From contig DAIPBO010000025.1 in assembly GCA_036774405.1 (NCBI GenBank), positions 1-47,918 on the forward strand: 47,918 bases of DNA, written 5' to 3'. Within the stretch, counting starts at the first letter, position 1; every line of letters begins with the position of its first letter. The notes under the pieces are model-generated. The model worked only from the letters and a program-made list of their open reading frames with translations, was not told where the DNA came from and did not search any database. Positions 31,321 through 39,739 of this stretch are shown here, piece by piece. Made by a program: the position numbers and the translations under genes. The DNA comes from JAAYDS01 sp012729155. Lineage in GTDB: Bacteria > Chloroflexota > Anaerolineae > UBA1429.

Positions 31321-32664
31321 GTGGACGCGGCCATTCTGGTGTTGATCGCCGGACCGCTGCTGCTGGCGGCGCTGGTTGGCGCGGTGGGCTCGCGGGCGAT
31401 GTGGCGGGCGTGCTGGGCGGCACTCGCCCTGCTGGCCACGCTGGCGCTGGGCCTGGCGGCCGCTGGCGCTGGGCATGCTGTAGAGCTGTGCCAGGGGGCC
31501 TGGGGCAGCAAGGTGAGGCTGCAAATGGCGTCGCCGGCGAGCTGGCTGGTGACCGGCGTGCTCTGGTGTGCGGTGCTGGTCTACCTGGCGCCCATCTGGC
31601 TGCCCAAGGCTGACGGCCCGCCAGACAGGCTGACAGCTGACGCCCACAGCCCGCCGCGCCGGGCCGCTGTGGGCTTGCTGCTGCTGGCCGCCATCTGTGC
31701 TGCTCTACTGGTCGATGATCTGATGGCGCGGGTGGTGGCGCTCGATCTGGCTTCGCTGTTCGTCGCGCTTTTGATCCTGCTGTACACCCCCTCTGCATCT
31801 GCACGCTATGTGGTCCTCTGGCATTACCTGCTATTGCGCATCGGTGATCTGTCGTTTCTGCTGGTGGCCCTGTGGTTGGGCGTACGCACAGGCACGTGGA
31901 GCATCGGCACGGCCTTTGCGCAAGCAGGCCAGCTCGATGGCCGCGGCCTTGCCCTGCTGCTGGCCGCAGGCCTGTTGGCGGTTTGGGTCAAGCTGGGGCT
32001 TGAACCGGTGGACCGCTGGACCTGGGCCGTGGCGAGGCTGCCACAGGCCGAGCGCACCCTGATCTTGAGCGCGGGCCAGCCGCTGCTGGGGCTGTACCTG
32101 CTCTACCGGCTGCGCCCAGCGCTCGAGGCCGCAGGCCTGGCGGCTCAGGTGGCGCTGGCGGGCCTGGCGCTGACCGCGGCGGCCGTCTCGCTGGCGAGGC
32201 CTGGCCGGGGCCAAAGCCGGCTTGTGCGGTGGCTGCTGTTGCACAGCGCCGCCGGCGTGCTGGCCGTGGCCTTTGGCCTGGCGCGCCCCTATATGATGAG
32301 CTTTACGGCCGTGCGCCTGATCCTGTGCCTGGCCATGGCCAACGAGCCCATCACAACCGACGAGCCCACAGCCCCCCCGCTGCGCGGCCTACGCACGATG
32401 GTGGGCCTGGCGGAACGGGCAGAGAGAGGCCTCGAAGGCGCAGTAACAGCCTTGGGGTCAGCGCCACAGGCGCTGGGGGCCTGGCTCGTGCGCTCTGCGC
32501 CCACGCAGCGCGCATTGACGGCTGCGGCGAGGGCGCCGGATTGGCTGGGTGAAGGGCTACAGCGCTGGCACACGGGGCGGTTGCGGCGCAACCTGCTCAT
32601 GGCCGCGCTGGTGCTGGCGCCTCTGGCCCTGGTGATGCTGTACGCCTATCGGAGCGCGCCATGA
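31321..32664 (+). CDS. Truncated NuoL-like antiporter subunit with lateral-helix end
   Basis: This 447-aa protein is NuoL-like but shorter than the ~600 residues of NuoL. A region around 135-165 corresponds to the TM5 zone but carries Asp where the family has Glu (VALDLASLFV). The TM7 lysine is kept in VWVKLGLEPVDRW, but the following HxWLPDA motif is lost. After a degenerate TM9-like part (about 295-330), the usual TM10-14 are missing. The protein ends in a long amphipathic helix and one final membrane helix (NLLMAALVLAPLALVMLYAY), as NuoL's lateral helix and last TM do. It starts with GTG. It probably has a structural rather than a pumping role. Confidence 0.7.
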   Translation: MDAAILVLIAGPLLLAALVGAVGSRAMWRACWAALALLATLALGLAAAGAGHAVELCQGAWGSKVRLQMASPASWLVTGVLWCAVLVYLAPIWLPKADGPPDRLTADAHSPPRRAAVGLLLLAAICAALLVDDLMARVVALDLASLFVALLILLYTPSASARYVVLWHYLLLRIGDLSFLLVALWLGVRTGTWSIGTAFAQAGQLDGRGLALLLAAGLLAVWVKLGLEPVDRWTWAVARLPQAERTLILSAGQPLLGLYLLYRLRPALEAAGLAAQVALAGLALTAAAVSLARPGRGQSRLVRWLLLHSAAGVLAVAFGLARPYMMSFTAVRLILCLAMANEPITTDEPTAPPLRGLRTMVGLAERAERGLEGAVTALGSAPQALGAWLVRSAPTQRALTAAARAPDWLGEGLQRWHTGRLRRNLLMAALVLAPLALVMLYAYRSAP

Positions 32665-34142
32665 TCACACCGGCGTTGACCTCTCTCTGCCTGGCGCTGG
32701 CTCTGTTGGTGCCCTTGGTGGCCGCGGCCACCGAGTTGACCCTGCGCGGCCGCGCGCTACGCCTGGCGGCGCCACTGGCGCTGACGGCGGTGTTGGGCAG
32801 CGGGCTGCTGCTGGCTCAGGCGTGGAGCAGTGCTTACGGGCAGGCTGCGGTGGCAAGCTACCTGCCGACGCTGGTGGGGCCAGGTTGGCGCCTGGCGTGG
32901 CGGCTCGACGGGCTAGCGCTGCCCTTTGTGGTCAACCTGCTGCTAGTGACCGTGTTGGCATTCTGGTACGGACAAGACTATGTACCGGTTGGGGCGCAGC
33001 CCCATGCATATTATGCGCTCATGCTGCTCTTTTTCGATGGCATGTTAGGGGGGCTGCTGGCCGACGATCTGGTTTTGCTGCTGGTCGCGTGGGAGGTGAT
33101 GCTGCTGGCCTCGGCCGCGCTGCTCTTGCGCTGGGGCAGTGGACCCGACGTGGCCGCCACAACGGGGCGGTACTTTGTGTATACACAGGCTGGCTCGCTG
33201 CTGTTGATGGCCGCCTTTGCCTGGCTGGCAAACAGCTGTGGCAGCACCAGCCCCCAGGCCGTGGCAGCCCATATAGCGCTGCAGGGCCTGCCCGGGCTGC
33301 GGGCTGTGACCATCGCGCTGCTGTTAGGCTTTGGCGTCAAGATGGCTATCGTGCCGCTGCACGGTTGGCTGCCTGATGCGCACGCAATCGCGCCCATGCC
33401 CGTAACGGTGCTGCTTGCGGCGGCTATGCTCAGCCTGGGGGCCTATGGCATCATCCGCTTTATCCCAGGCATGTTGGGCGCCCAGGCGCTGGCCGCCGTT
33501 CAGACGCCTCTGCTGATCGTAGCGCTGGCCTCGCAGGTGTACGGTGCGTTGATGAGCCTAGCGAGCCGCGACATCAAGCGCATCGTGGCCTATTCGAGCG
33601 TGAGCCAGATGGGCTATGTGCTCTTTGGGGTGGCCGCGCTCTCGATGCTGGGCCTCACCGGCAGCGTGTTGCACCTCATCAACCACGGCGTCATCAAAGC
33701 GCTGCTGTTTATGACCATCGGGCTGGTGATACACCGCACCGGCCGCCGACAGATCGACGCGCTCGGGGGGCTGGCGGCAAAGCTGCCCTGGACCATGGCT
33801 GCCCTGGCGCTGGGCGGCGCGGCCATCGCTGGCATCCCGCCCCTGCTCGCGTTCCACAGCGAGTGGCGCATCCTCGCGGCGGGCCTGGCCTCGGGTCGGC
33901 CATTACTGGGCGTGGTGGCGTTTGGCGCGCCGCTCCTGACAATAGCCTATGTGCTCCTCTTGGTGGGCAGGTTGGCCCTGCGCGCAGCGCCCGAGAGACT
34001 GGGCGTGAGGCTCGCCCCGCTATCGATGGCGGCCAGCACGGCCGTGGCCGCGGGCCTGGTGTTGCTGATGAGCCTGCTGAGTGGGCCATTGGGTCGTTGG
34101 GTGGCATCATTGCTGCCGAACCCGATGGGCGGCCCCCTATGA
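32661..34142 (+). CDS. Proton-conducting antiporter-like subunit, NuoM/MrpD-like (intact)
   Basis: This 493-aa protein has about 14 helices and all the polar key residues of the Mrp/complex I antiporter family. The TM5 Glu lies in LLVAWEVMLLAS, the TM7 Lys in GFGVKMAIVPLHGWLPDAH, and the TM12 Lys in INHGVIKALLFM. DIKRIVAYSSVSQMGYV is the conserved half-channel segment. It should be able to translocate H+ (or Na+) driven by the hydrogenase reaction. It overlaps the preceding gene by 4 nt and the next by 4 nt. Confidence 0.92.
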   Translation: MITPALTSLCLALALLVPLVAAATELTLRGRALRLAAPLALTAVLGSGLLLAQAWSSAYGQAAVASYLPTLVGPGWRLAWRLDGLALPFVVNLLLVTVLAFWYGQDYVPVGAQPHAYYALMLLFFDGMLGGLLADDLVLLLVAWEVMLLASAALLLRWGSGPDVAATTGRYFVYTQAGSLLLMAAFAWLANSCGSTSPQAVAAHIALQGLPGLRAVTIALLLGFGVKMAIVPLHGWLPDAHAIAPMPVTVLLAAAMLSLGAYGIIRFIPGMLGAQALAAVQTPLLIVALASQVYGALMSLASRDIKRIVAYSSVSQMGYVLFGVAALSMLGLTGSVLHLINHGVIKALLFMTIGLVIHRTGRRQIDALGGLAAKLPWTMAALALGGAAIAGIPPLLAFHSEWRILAAGLASGRPLLGVVAFGAPLLTIAYVLLLVGRLALRAAPERLGVRLAPLSMAASTAVAAGLVLLMSLLSGPLGRWVASLLPNPMGGPL

Positions 34143-35647
34143 GTGTATGGCGGACGGGCGAGCGCCTGTGGGCGGCGACGATGGTCGCTCCGCTGGCCAT
34201 ACTAGGCACTGGTGCCGTGCTGGTCTATCTATTGGCGCGTCTGATCACCCGGCGTAACGAGGTGTTGGCAGCAACGACAGCTCTGCTGCTCGTGGCGGCG
34301 CTGCTAGCCACCTTGCCCTGGGCGCAGACCGCGGCCCGCGGCGAGCTACTGACCTGGCCGGCCGTGGGCGTACCCACCTTGCGCGCCGAGCCAGGCGCAG
34401 CCCTGCTGGCGATCACCGCATTGGTGTTGGGGCTGGGAGTAGCGCTCTACTCAGGGGCCTACCTGGCCCTCGATCAGCGCCCGGATCGCTACTATCCCCT
34501 GCTGCTGTTGATGCTTACGGGTCTGCTGGGCATGGTATCAGCGGCAGACCTGTTCACCCTGTACCTGTTGACGGTGCTTACCAACGCGTCGGCCTATGTG
34601 CTGGTGGCGTTTAGGCGCAGCACCGAGACCGCCATCGAGGCCGGGTTCAAGTACGCCATCACCGGCAGCCTGGGTTCTGTGATGATGCTGGCGGGCGTGG
34701 GCTACTGCTGGCGCGCCACAGGCACGCTTACACTACCGCTCACCGCTCTGGCAAGCGATGGCTGGCATCTGCTAGGGCTGGCGCTGATCACCTTTGGGCT
34801 GCTGATCAAAGCGGCGGTCTTTCCGGCGCACGCCTGGCTGCCCGACGCGCATGGCCGCGCACCCAGCAGCGTCAGTGCCCTGCTCTCGGGCATTCTGGTG
34901 CCGACGCAGCTGTATGCACTGGTGCGGCTGTTGCTGGGGCTGGCCGCGCCACGGGCCGCGCTGGGCGGCCTGCTGGTGGGCCTGGCCTGCTGCTCGATGC
35001 TCACCGGCAACGTGCTGGCGCTGCGACAGAGCTATGGCAAGCGCCTGCTGGGCTATTCGACGGTGGCGCAGGTAGGCTATATGGCGGCGGCGATGGGGCT
35101 GGGTATGGCTTATGAGCAGCCCGCGCTGCTGGCGGCCGGGCTGCTGCTGCTGGTGGCCCATGGATTACTCAAGGGGGTGGCCTTTCTGGCCAAGGGTATG
35201 CTGCACCTCTACTGCAATGCCACCACCCTCGATGACCTAGATGGCCTGGGGCGGCTGGCGCCTTTTGCATCGGGGCATTTGGCGGCGGTGCTGGTGGGGC
35301 TGGCCGGGGTGCCGCCACTGGCCGGATTCGTCGCCAAGTTCAGTGTGCTGTGGGGGCTTGCCGGAGCTGGTAGCGGGCTGGCCTATGCGGTAGGCGCGTT
35401 CTACCTGGTCAACAGTCTGGTGAGCCTCGGCTACTATCTACCGCTGATCGGCCGGCTGGCGCGCGGCACCGCGGTGCAAAGCGCCACCGCGGCGCAAGAT
35501 GACACCAGCTCGAGCCGCCCTAGCCTCTGGATGCGCGCACCCGTGGCCGGGCTGACATTGCTGGCGGTGCTGTTGGGCGTGTGTCCAGGGCCAGTCTGGC
35601 GGCTAGCCGAGCAGACAGCCGCATATCTGTTGGCGTGGGGGAGCTGA
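34139..35647 (+). CDS. Antiporter-like subunit, NuoN/MrpD-like, lacking the TM5 glutamate
   Basis: This 502-aa protein belongs to the same antiporter family as its neighbour. The TM7 Lys (FGLLIKAAVFPAHAWLPDAH) and TM12 Lys (VAHGLLKGVAFLAKG) are kept. At the TM5 site, LFTLYLLTVLTNASAYVLVA, the expected Glu is Val with Thr next to it. Either the subunit has lost active pumping or another acid substitutes. The ATG at 34139 overlaps the TGA of the previous gene; the longer frame upstream is not used. Confidence 0.85.
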   Translation: MSVWRTGERLWAATMVAPLAILGTGAVLVYLLARLITRRNEVLAATTALLLVAALLATLPWAQTAARGELLTWPAVGVPTLRAEPGAALLAITALVLGLGVALYSGAYLALDQRPDRYYPLLLLMLTGLLGMVSAADLFTLYLLTVLTNASAYVLVAFRRSTETAIEAGFKYAITGSLGSVMMLAGVGYCWRATGTLTLPLTALASDGWHLLGLALITFGLLIKAAVFPAHAWLPDAHGRAPSSVSALLSGILVPTQLYALVRLLLGLAAPRAALGGLLVGLACCSMLTGNVLALRQSYGKRLLGYSTVAQVGYMAAAMGLGMAYEQPALLAAGLLLLVAHGLLKGVAFLAKGMLHLYCNATTLDDLDGLGRLAPFASGHLAAVLVGLAGVPPLAGFVAKFSVLWGLAGAGSGLAYAVGAFYLVNSLVSLGYYLPLIGRLARGTAVQSATAAQDDTSSSRPSLWMRAPVAGLTLLAVLLGVCPGPVWRLAEQTAAYLLAWGS

Positions 35648-35982
35648 TGGTGGCAGAAGCCGTGCGGCACCCGTTGCTGGCGCTGGGGCTCTTTATGGCG
35701 CTGGCGATGTTGCTCTACCACTGGTCAGGGCGCGTGGCGCCGCAAGGCGGCAGCAGCAGTGCCAGGCGATCTCCCTATGCCTGCGGGCAAGACCTGCTGC
35801 CCTCTGGCGAGCGGCTGTCGTACAAAGTGTTCTTTCGGCTGGCATTGATGTTTATTGTGGTACACATCGCTGCGCTCATCTCAATGCTGCTGCCGCTGTT
35901 GGGCCGCGAGCCCGCTGTGGCAACGCTCTATCTGCTGGGGACGGGTGTCTGCGTTGACATCCTGACAAGAGGAGGCGACTGA
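35647..35982 (+). CDS. NuoA-like subunit
   Basis: This 111-aa protein has three helices (about 9-24, 64-85 and 90-105) and the loop SPYACGQDLLPSGERLSYKVFF. That loop is recognisably the cytoplasmic NuoA/ND3 loop (typically YECG). The ATG shares a base with the previous stop (TGATG). NuoA is a core part of complex I but is not usual in group 4 hydrogenases, so its presence here is notable. It should sit at the junction of the peripheral and membrane arms. Confidence 0.75.
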   Translation: MVAEAVRHPLLALGLFMALAMLLYHWSGRVAPQGGSSSARRSPYACGQDLLPSGERLSYKVFFRLALMFIVVHIAALISMLLPLLGREPAVATLYLLGTGVCVDILTRGGD

Positions 35983-35985
35983 CAC

Positions 35986-36402
35986 GTGGAGCGGGTGTTA
36001 CGCTGGGCCAGAAGACGCTCTCCCTGGGTGCTGCACTATAACAGCGGCGGCTGCAACGGCTGCGACATCGAGCTGCTCGACGTGCTGACGCCTCGCTGGG
36101 ATGTGGAGCGCCTGGGCATTGTCAAGGAGGCTGCGCCACGACACGCCGACATTCTGGTGTGTACGGGGCCGATCACGCTGAAATCGCGCGAGCCGTTATT
36201 GCGCATTTATGAGCAGATCCCAGAGCCGAAATGGGTGGTGGCGTTGGGCGCCTGCGCCTGTAGCGGCAGCCTGTTTGGTGGTAGCTATCACATGCTGGGG
36301 GGTGTCGACCAGTTGCTGCCAGTGGCGCGCTACGTACCCGGCTGCCCCTGCCGGCCCGAGGCAATCATCACAGCGCTGGCCGAGCTGTTGGAGACGATAT
36401 GA
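35986..36402 (+). CDS. [NiFe] hydrogenase small subunit, NuoB/MbhJ-like
   Basis: This 138-aa protein carries the ligands of the proximal [4Fe-4S] cluster: C23-N-G-C26 in NSGGCNGCDIELLD, a cysteine in LGACACSGS, and one in PGCPCRPE. No extra ferredoxin domain is present, matching the short small subunits of group 4 hydrogenases and NuoB. It passes electrons between the NuoI-like ferredoxin and the NiFe site. It starts with GTG about 10 nt after AGGAGG. It overlaps the next gene by 4 nt. Confidence 0.9.
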   Translation: MERVLRWARRRSPWVLHYNSGGCNGCDIELLDVLTPRWDVERLGIVKEAAPRHADILVCTGPITLKSREPLLRIYEQIPEPKWVVALGACACSGSLFGGSYHMLGGVDQLLPVARYVPGCPCRPEAIITALAELLETI

Positions 36403-36833
36403 GTGAGAGACCGGTGTGGTGGCAGGCGGTTGAGGCAGCCGTGGGTGCACCGCTGGCGGTGGACGCGGTGGGCGGCGGCGAGGCTGTGATCGACGTGGCG
36501 GCCGAACGGTTGCTGGCCACGGTGAGCGCCCTGCGGCAGGCCTGGCCCGCGCTGCACCTGACCGCCATCACCGGGCTGTCTATCGGTGGAGAGGTCGTGC
36601 TGCTCTACCACCTGCTGCTCGACGGCGGCCTGACGCTGCGAGTGCGCTGCCCTGGCGCGCCGCCGAACGCGCCCTCACTGGCACCCTCCTGGCCTGCGGC
36701 CAACTGGTACGAGCGCGAGGCGCACGATCTGCTTGGCGTCGCCTTCAAGGGGCACCCTAACCTGGCGCCCCTGCTGGTGGCGCGAGACTGGACTGGCGGC
36801 CCGCCGCTGCTGCCCGTTGAGGGAGAGAGATGA
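36399..36833 (+). CDS. NuoC/MbhK-like hydrogenase subunit
   Basis: This 144-aa protein ends with NWYEREAHDLLGVAFKGHPN followed by LAPLLVARDW. This is the 30-kDa complex I subunit signature (E-R-E-x-x-D-L-x-G-x-x-F-x-G-H-P). The N-terminal half is poorly conserved, as usual. It helps to hold the small and large subunits together on the cytoplasmic side. It overlaps its neighbours by 4 nt on each side. Confidence 0.9.
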   Translation: MSERPVWWQAVEAAVGAPLAVDAVGGGEAVIDVAAERLLATVSALRQAWPALHLTAITGLSIGGEVVLLYHLLLDGGLTLRVRCPGAPPNAPSLAPSWPAANWYEREAHDLLGVAFKGHPNLAPLLVARDWTGGPPLLPVEGER

Positions 36834-37912
36834 GTCGCGTCACCGTGCCCATCGGCCCGCAGCACCCGTTGCTCAAAGAGCCGATCGCCCTTCGCCTGGA
36901 TGTAGTGGGCGAGCGCGTGGTGGCGGCTGAGATCGAGATCGGCTATGTGCACCGGGGGCTCGAGCGGCTACTGCAAGGGCGGACCTTTCAGCAGGGCGTG
37001 GCTGTGGTCGAACGGATCTGTGGCATCTGCTCACATGCACACACCACAGCGTATTGCCAAGCGGTTGAAGCGCTGATCGACGTGGACCTGCCGCCGCGCG
37101 CAGCGGCCATCCGTACCCTGCTATGTGAGCTCGAGCGGCTCCACAGCCACCTGCTGTGGCTAGGCGTGCTGTCTGAGGCGATTGGCTTCACAACCGTGTT
37201 TATGTACGCCTGGCGCGACCGCGAGCAGGTTCTGGATGCGATGGAGCTGATCTCGGGCGGGCGGATTGCGCATGGGGCCAACGTGGTGGGCGGCGTGCGT
37301 GAAGATGTCTCACCGGCGCAGGCTCGCGAGGTGCTGACGATGCTGCGGCAACTCGAGATGCAACTGGGGCTATATCAGGAGTTGGTGGAGCGCGATCGTT
37401 CGTTCCACCGGCGTACGCGGGGCATTGCTGTGCTGAGCGCGGCCCAGGTGCAGGCCTATGGCGTGGTAGGGCCAATGGCACGGGCCTCAGGCGCTACGCT
37501 CGACATACGCCGTAGTGCGCCCTATGCCGCTTATGGCTGGCTCGAGGTGCCCGCCGCCGTGACCAACGAGGGCGATGTATGGGCGCGCGCCTGGACGCGC
37601 GTGCAGGAACTGCAGCACAGCATCGATCTCTGCCGGACGCTGCTCTCGGCGCTGCCAGCAGGGCCTCTGGCGCGGCGCGTTGCGGAAAGGGTTCAAGCCG
37701 GCGAAGCTGTCTCCCGAGTCGAAGCGCCACGCGGTGAGCTCTTTTACTACGTGCGCTCAGAGGGCGAGCGCACAGCCGCACGCGTCAAAGCGCGCACCCC
37801 CACCCTGCCAGCGCTGCTGGCCATGGCAGAACTGCTGCCGGGGCTGCAAACCGGGGATATCGCCGCTGTGGTGGCTGGGTGCGACCTGTGCATGGCCTGC
37901 GCCGATAGATAG
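36830..37912 (+). CDS. [NiFe] hydrogenase large subunit, group 4, without C-terminal extension
   Basis: This 360-aa catalytic subunit keeps the L1 motif ERICGICSHAH (Cys64 and Cys67) and an L2 motif near the end, CDLCMACADR (Cys354 and Cys357). So all four cysteines that bind nickel and iron are present. NuoD-type features such as GYVHRGLERLLQG are also there. L2 normally reads DPCxxC; Leu replaces Pro here, and an extra Cys351 precedes. The protein ends exactly after the L2 Arg, so no C-terminal peptide needs to be cut off. It oxidises or evolves H2, probably with ferredoxin. Confidence 0.93.
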   Translation: MSRVTVPIGPQHPLLKEPIALRLDVVGERVVAAEIEIGYVHRGLERLLQGRTFQQGVAVVERICGICSHAHTTAYCQAVEALIDVDLPPRAAAIRTLLCELERLHSHLLWLGVLSEAIGFTTVFMYAWRDREQVLDAMELISGGRIAHGANVVGGVREDVSPAQAREVLTMLRQLEMQLGLYQELVERDRSFHRRTRGIAVLSAAQVQAYGVVGPMARASGATLDIRRSAPYAAYGWLEVPAAVTNEGDVWARAWTRVQELQHSIDLCRTLLSALPAGPLARRVAERVQAGEAVSRVEAPRGELFYYVRSEGERTAARVKARTPTLPALLAMAELLPGLQTGDIAAVVAGCDLCMACADR

Positions 37913-37922
37913 GATACTGGGT

Positions 37923-38855
37923 ATGCACACTTTGCTGACACTGGGAGAACTGCTGCTCTTTCCGGGATTGGCCTACCTGGTGACGGTGGCCCTGTTGCTG
38001 GCCTGGGTCGACCGCAAAGCGCTGGCGGTGTTGCAGGGGCGTGTCGGGCCGCCGATCTACCAGCCGCTCGCTGACCTACTCAAGTTACTGGGCAAAGAGG
38101 ACCTCGACACAGAGGGCTCCGATGCGCGGCTGGCGGCCCTGTTGCCCATGATCTCTCTGGCGTGCGCGTTGACGGCCGGGCTGATGACGCCCGTGGGAAA
38201 CCACGCCGTGATCTCGTTCGAGGGCGACCTGATGGTCACGCTCTTTCTACTGAGCGTGCCTACGTTGGGTCTCTTTCTCGCGGGGTGGATCGTTCCCAGC
38301 GTGTACAACATGTTGGGCGGCAACCGGTCTCTGCTGCAGTACTTTTGCTACGAGGTGCCGCTGCTACTGGGGTTGGCAGGGCCGGCTGCTCTGGCGCGCA
38401 CGTGGCGCCTTGCAGCACTCATGTCTGCGCAGAGCGCCTACCACTGGCACGTGTTGGCGATGCCGGTGGGCTTTGCGGTTGCCACGCTGGGGCTTATCGG
38501 CAAGCTCGAGCGTGTGCCGCTGGACACCCCGCATGCCAAGGCCGAGATCGGCGCCGGGCCGCTCACCGAATACAGCGGACGCAAGCTCGCGCTATGGCGG
38601 CTGACGGCCTGGGTTCAGACGCTGGTAGGCATCAACCTCATGGTAGCCGTCTATCTGGGAGGCGCAGATGTGGTGTGGCCCTATTGGGGCTTTGGGGTCT
38701 ATGCCGTCAAGGTGGTCGGCTATATGGGCGGCCTGGCTCTGGTGCAGGCGCTCTACGCGCGGCTGCGCGTCGACCAGGTGGCCGAGATGAGCTGGCGATT
38801 GCTGGTGCCGCTGGGTCTGCTACAGCTGGCGGTCACCGTGTGGATGGGGGCATGA
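37923..38855 (+). CDS. NuoH/MbhM-like hydrogenase membrane subunit
   Basis: This 310-aa protein has about eight helices and the motifs WVDRKALAVLQGRVGPPIYQ and DLLKLLGKED of NuoH/HyfC. It also has the cytoplasmic AEIGAGPLTEYSGRKLALW loop with its conserved glutamates, typical of hydrogenase-type H subunits. It anchors the hydrophilic arm and starts the proton path. AGGA lies about 9 nt before the ATG at 37923, in a gap of 10 nt after the large subunit. Confidence 0.92.
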   Translation: MHTLLTLGELLLFPGLAYLVTVALLLAWVDRKALAVLQGRVGPPIYQPLADLLKLLGKEDLDTEGSDARLAALLPMISLACALTAGLMTPVGNHAVISFEGDLMVTLFLLSVPTLGLFLAGWIVPSVYNMLGGNRSLLQYFCYEVPLLLGLAGPAALARTWRLAALMSAQSAYHWHVLAMPVGFAVATLGLIGKLERVPLDTPHAKAEIGAGPLTEYSGRKLALWRLTAWVQTLVGINLMVAVYLGGADVVWPYWGFGVYAVKVVGYMGGLALVQALYARLRVDQVAEMSWRLLVPLGLLQLAVTVWMGA

Positions 38856-39271
38856 CCATGCCCCAAACACCATCGCGCAGCTACCTGCTGCGGCACCTGT
38901 GGGAAGCGCTGCGGCGCGGACGGCAGACGGTCGATTTTCCGGCGGGGGAGCCGGATATCGCCTCTACCTACCAGGGAAGATTGACCGTGGCCATCGAGCG
39001 CTGCCGAGGCTGCGGGCTGTGCGTGCGAGTATGCCCTGCGGCCGCCCTAGAACTGACGCGCCTGGACGGCGGCGGCTTGCGGATGGCAGTTCACCATCAA
39101 CGGTGTGCCGTGTGCGGCCTGTGCGAGCTGGCATGCCCCGCCGATGCGATCTGGCGGCTGGCGACATTCGCGGGTGCGAGCGACGACCTCGCGCAGCTGA
39201 CCGATACCTTTGAGCGCCCGGGCGGACGCACGAACGGCGACCAGGGCCCAGCGCCCGACCTCAGCCTGTAA
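38852..39271 (+). CDS. NuoI/MbhN-like two-cluster ferredoxin subunit
   Basis: This 139-aa protein has two complete [4Fe-4S] motifs: C51-x2-C54-x2-C57-x3-C61-P and C85-x2-C88-x2-C91-x3-C95-P. It should receive electrons from a soluble ferredoxin and pass them to the small subunit. The start overlaps the nuoH-like stop (ATGA). A second ATG three codons on is also possible. The tail after ~105 is polar and not conserved-looking. Last gene of the operon. Confidence 0.92.
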   Translation: MTMPQTPSRSYLLRHLWEALRRGRQTVDFPAGEPDIASTYQGRLTVAIERCRGCGLCVRVCPAAALELTRLDGGGLRMAVHHQRCAVCGLCELACPADAIWRLATFAGASDDLAQLTDTFERPGGRTNGDQGPAPDLSL

Positions 39272-39349
39272 TAGCCCGCAGCAGGCATTGGCGTGTCGCA
39301 CGCGGCGCACGAGGCCAAGCGCGGCCTGGGCAGGCGGGCGACGCTCTCG

Positions 39350-39673
39350 CTACCCTTCCATCTGCTTTAGCACATCGGCGGCCAGGCGCGACGCCGTCTT
39401 GACCTCGTCAGCATCAAAGAGCTGGGTGGTCACCGTGGTCTGCGTGGCCCCTACCGATAGCGCTGCCAGCACGCTGGCGAGGTTGGTGACCCCATCTGGC
39501 ATGCGCGCGATGGCCATGCCGTCATAGGGTCCATAGCAGTGATAGTAGCATAGCAGCTCGCCGCCCAGCGCCCTCACCATCCGCGCGACGTACTCGGGGT
39601 TGTCGATGGCGCCCCTGGCCATGGCGCCCAGCGCCTCGGGCTTGTATCGCCACTGGCTCATGAACGTTGGCAT
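39350..39673 (-). CDS. GYD-domain protein
   Basis: This 107-aa protein starts MPTFMSQWRYKPEALGAMA and has CYGPYDGMAIARMPDG near 46-61, the G-x-Y-D turn that names this family. GYD proteins are small alpha/beta proteins of unknown biochemical role. The ATG at 39673 has AAGGGGG 6 nt upstream; two earlier in-frame ATGs lack this. It lies opposite to the hydrogenase operon and has its own promoter. Confidence 0.8.
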   Translation of the reverse strand: MPTFMSQWRYKPEALGAMARGAIDNPEYVARMVRALGGELLCYYHCYGPYDGMAIARMPDGVTNLASVLAALSVGATQTTVTTQLFDADEVKTASRLAADVLKQMEG

Positions 39674-39710
39674 GTCGCCCCCCTTTGGACCACAGCTTAT
39701 GGTCAACTTG

Positions 39711-39739
39711 AGCATAGGCGATGGCGACTCTGTTGTCAA
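39711..39739 (-). promoter_or_regulatory. Sigma-70 promoter of the GYD gene
   Basis: On the minus strand, TTGACA (39734-39739), 17 bp and TATGCT (39711-39716). The leader contains the inverted repeat GACCA-N7-TGGTC (39688-39704), a possible operator. Confidence 0.65.

Noticed and set aside
33863..34138. N-terminal extension of the NuoN-like subunit
   Set aside because: It lies within the preceding antiporter gene and has no homologous features; the ATGA at 34139 is the expected start.
38162..39271. Longer N-terminal version of the NuoI-like protein
   Set aside because: The extra ~230 residues are out-of-frame nuoH-like sequence; the ATG at 38852 gives the normal ferredoxin start with an ATGA overlap.
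30544..39271. Reading this operon as respiratory complex I (NADH dehydrogenase)
   Set aside because: The D-like subunit has both CxxC pairs of a [NiFe] site, which complex I has lost, and there are no NuoE, F or G genes.
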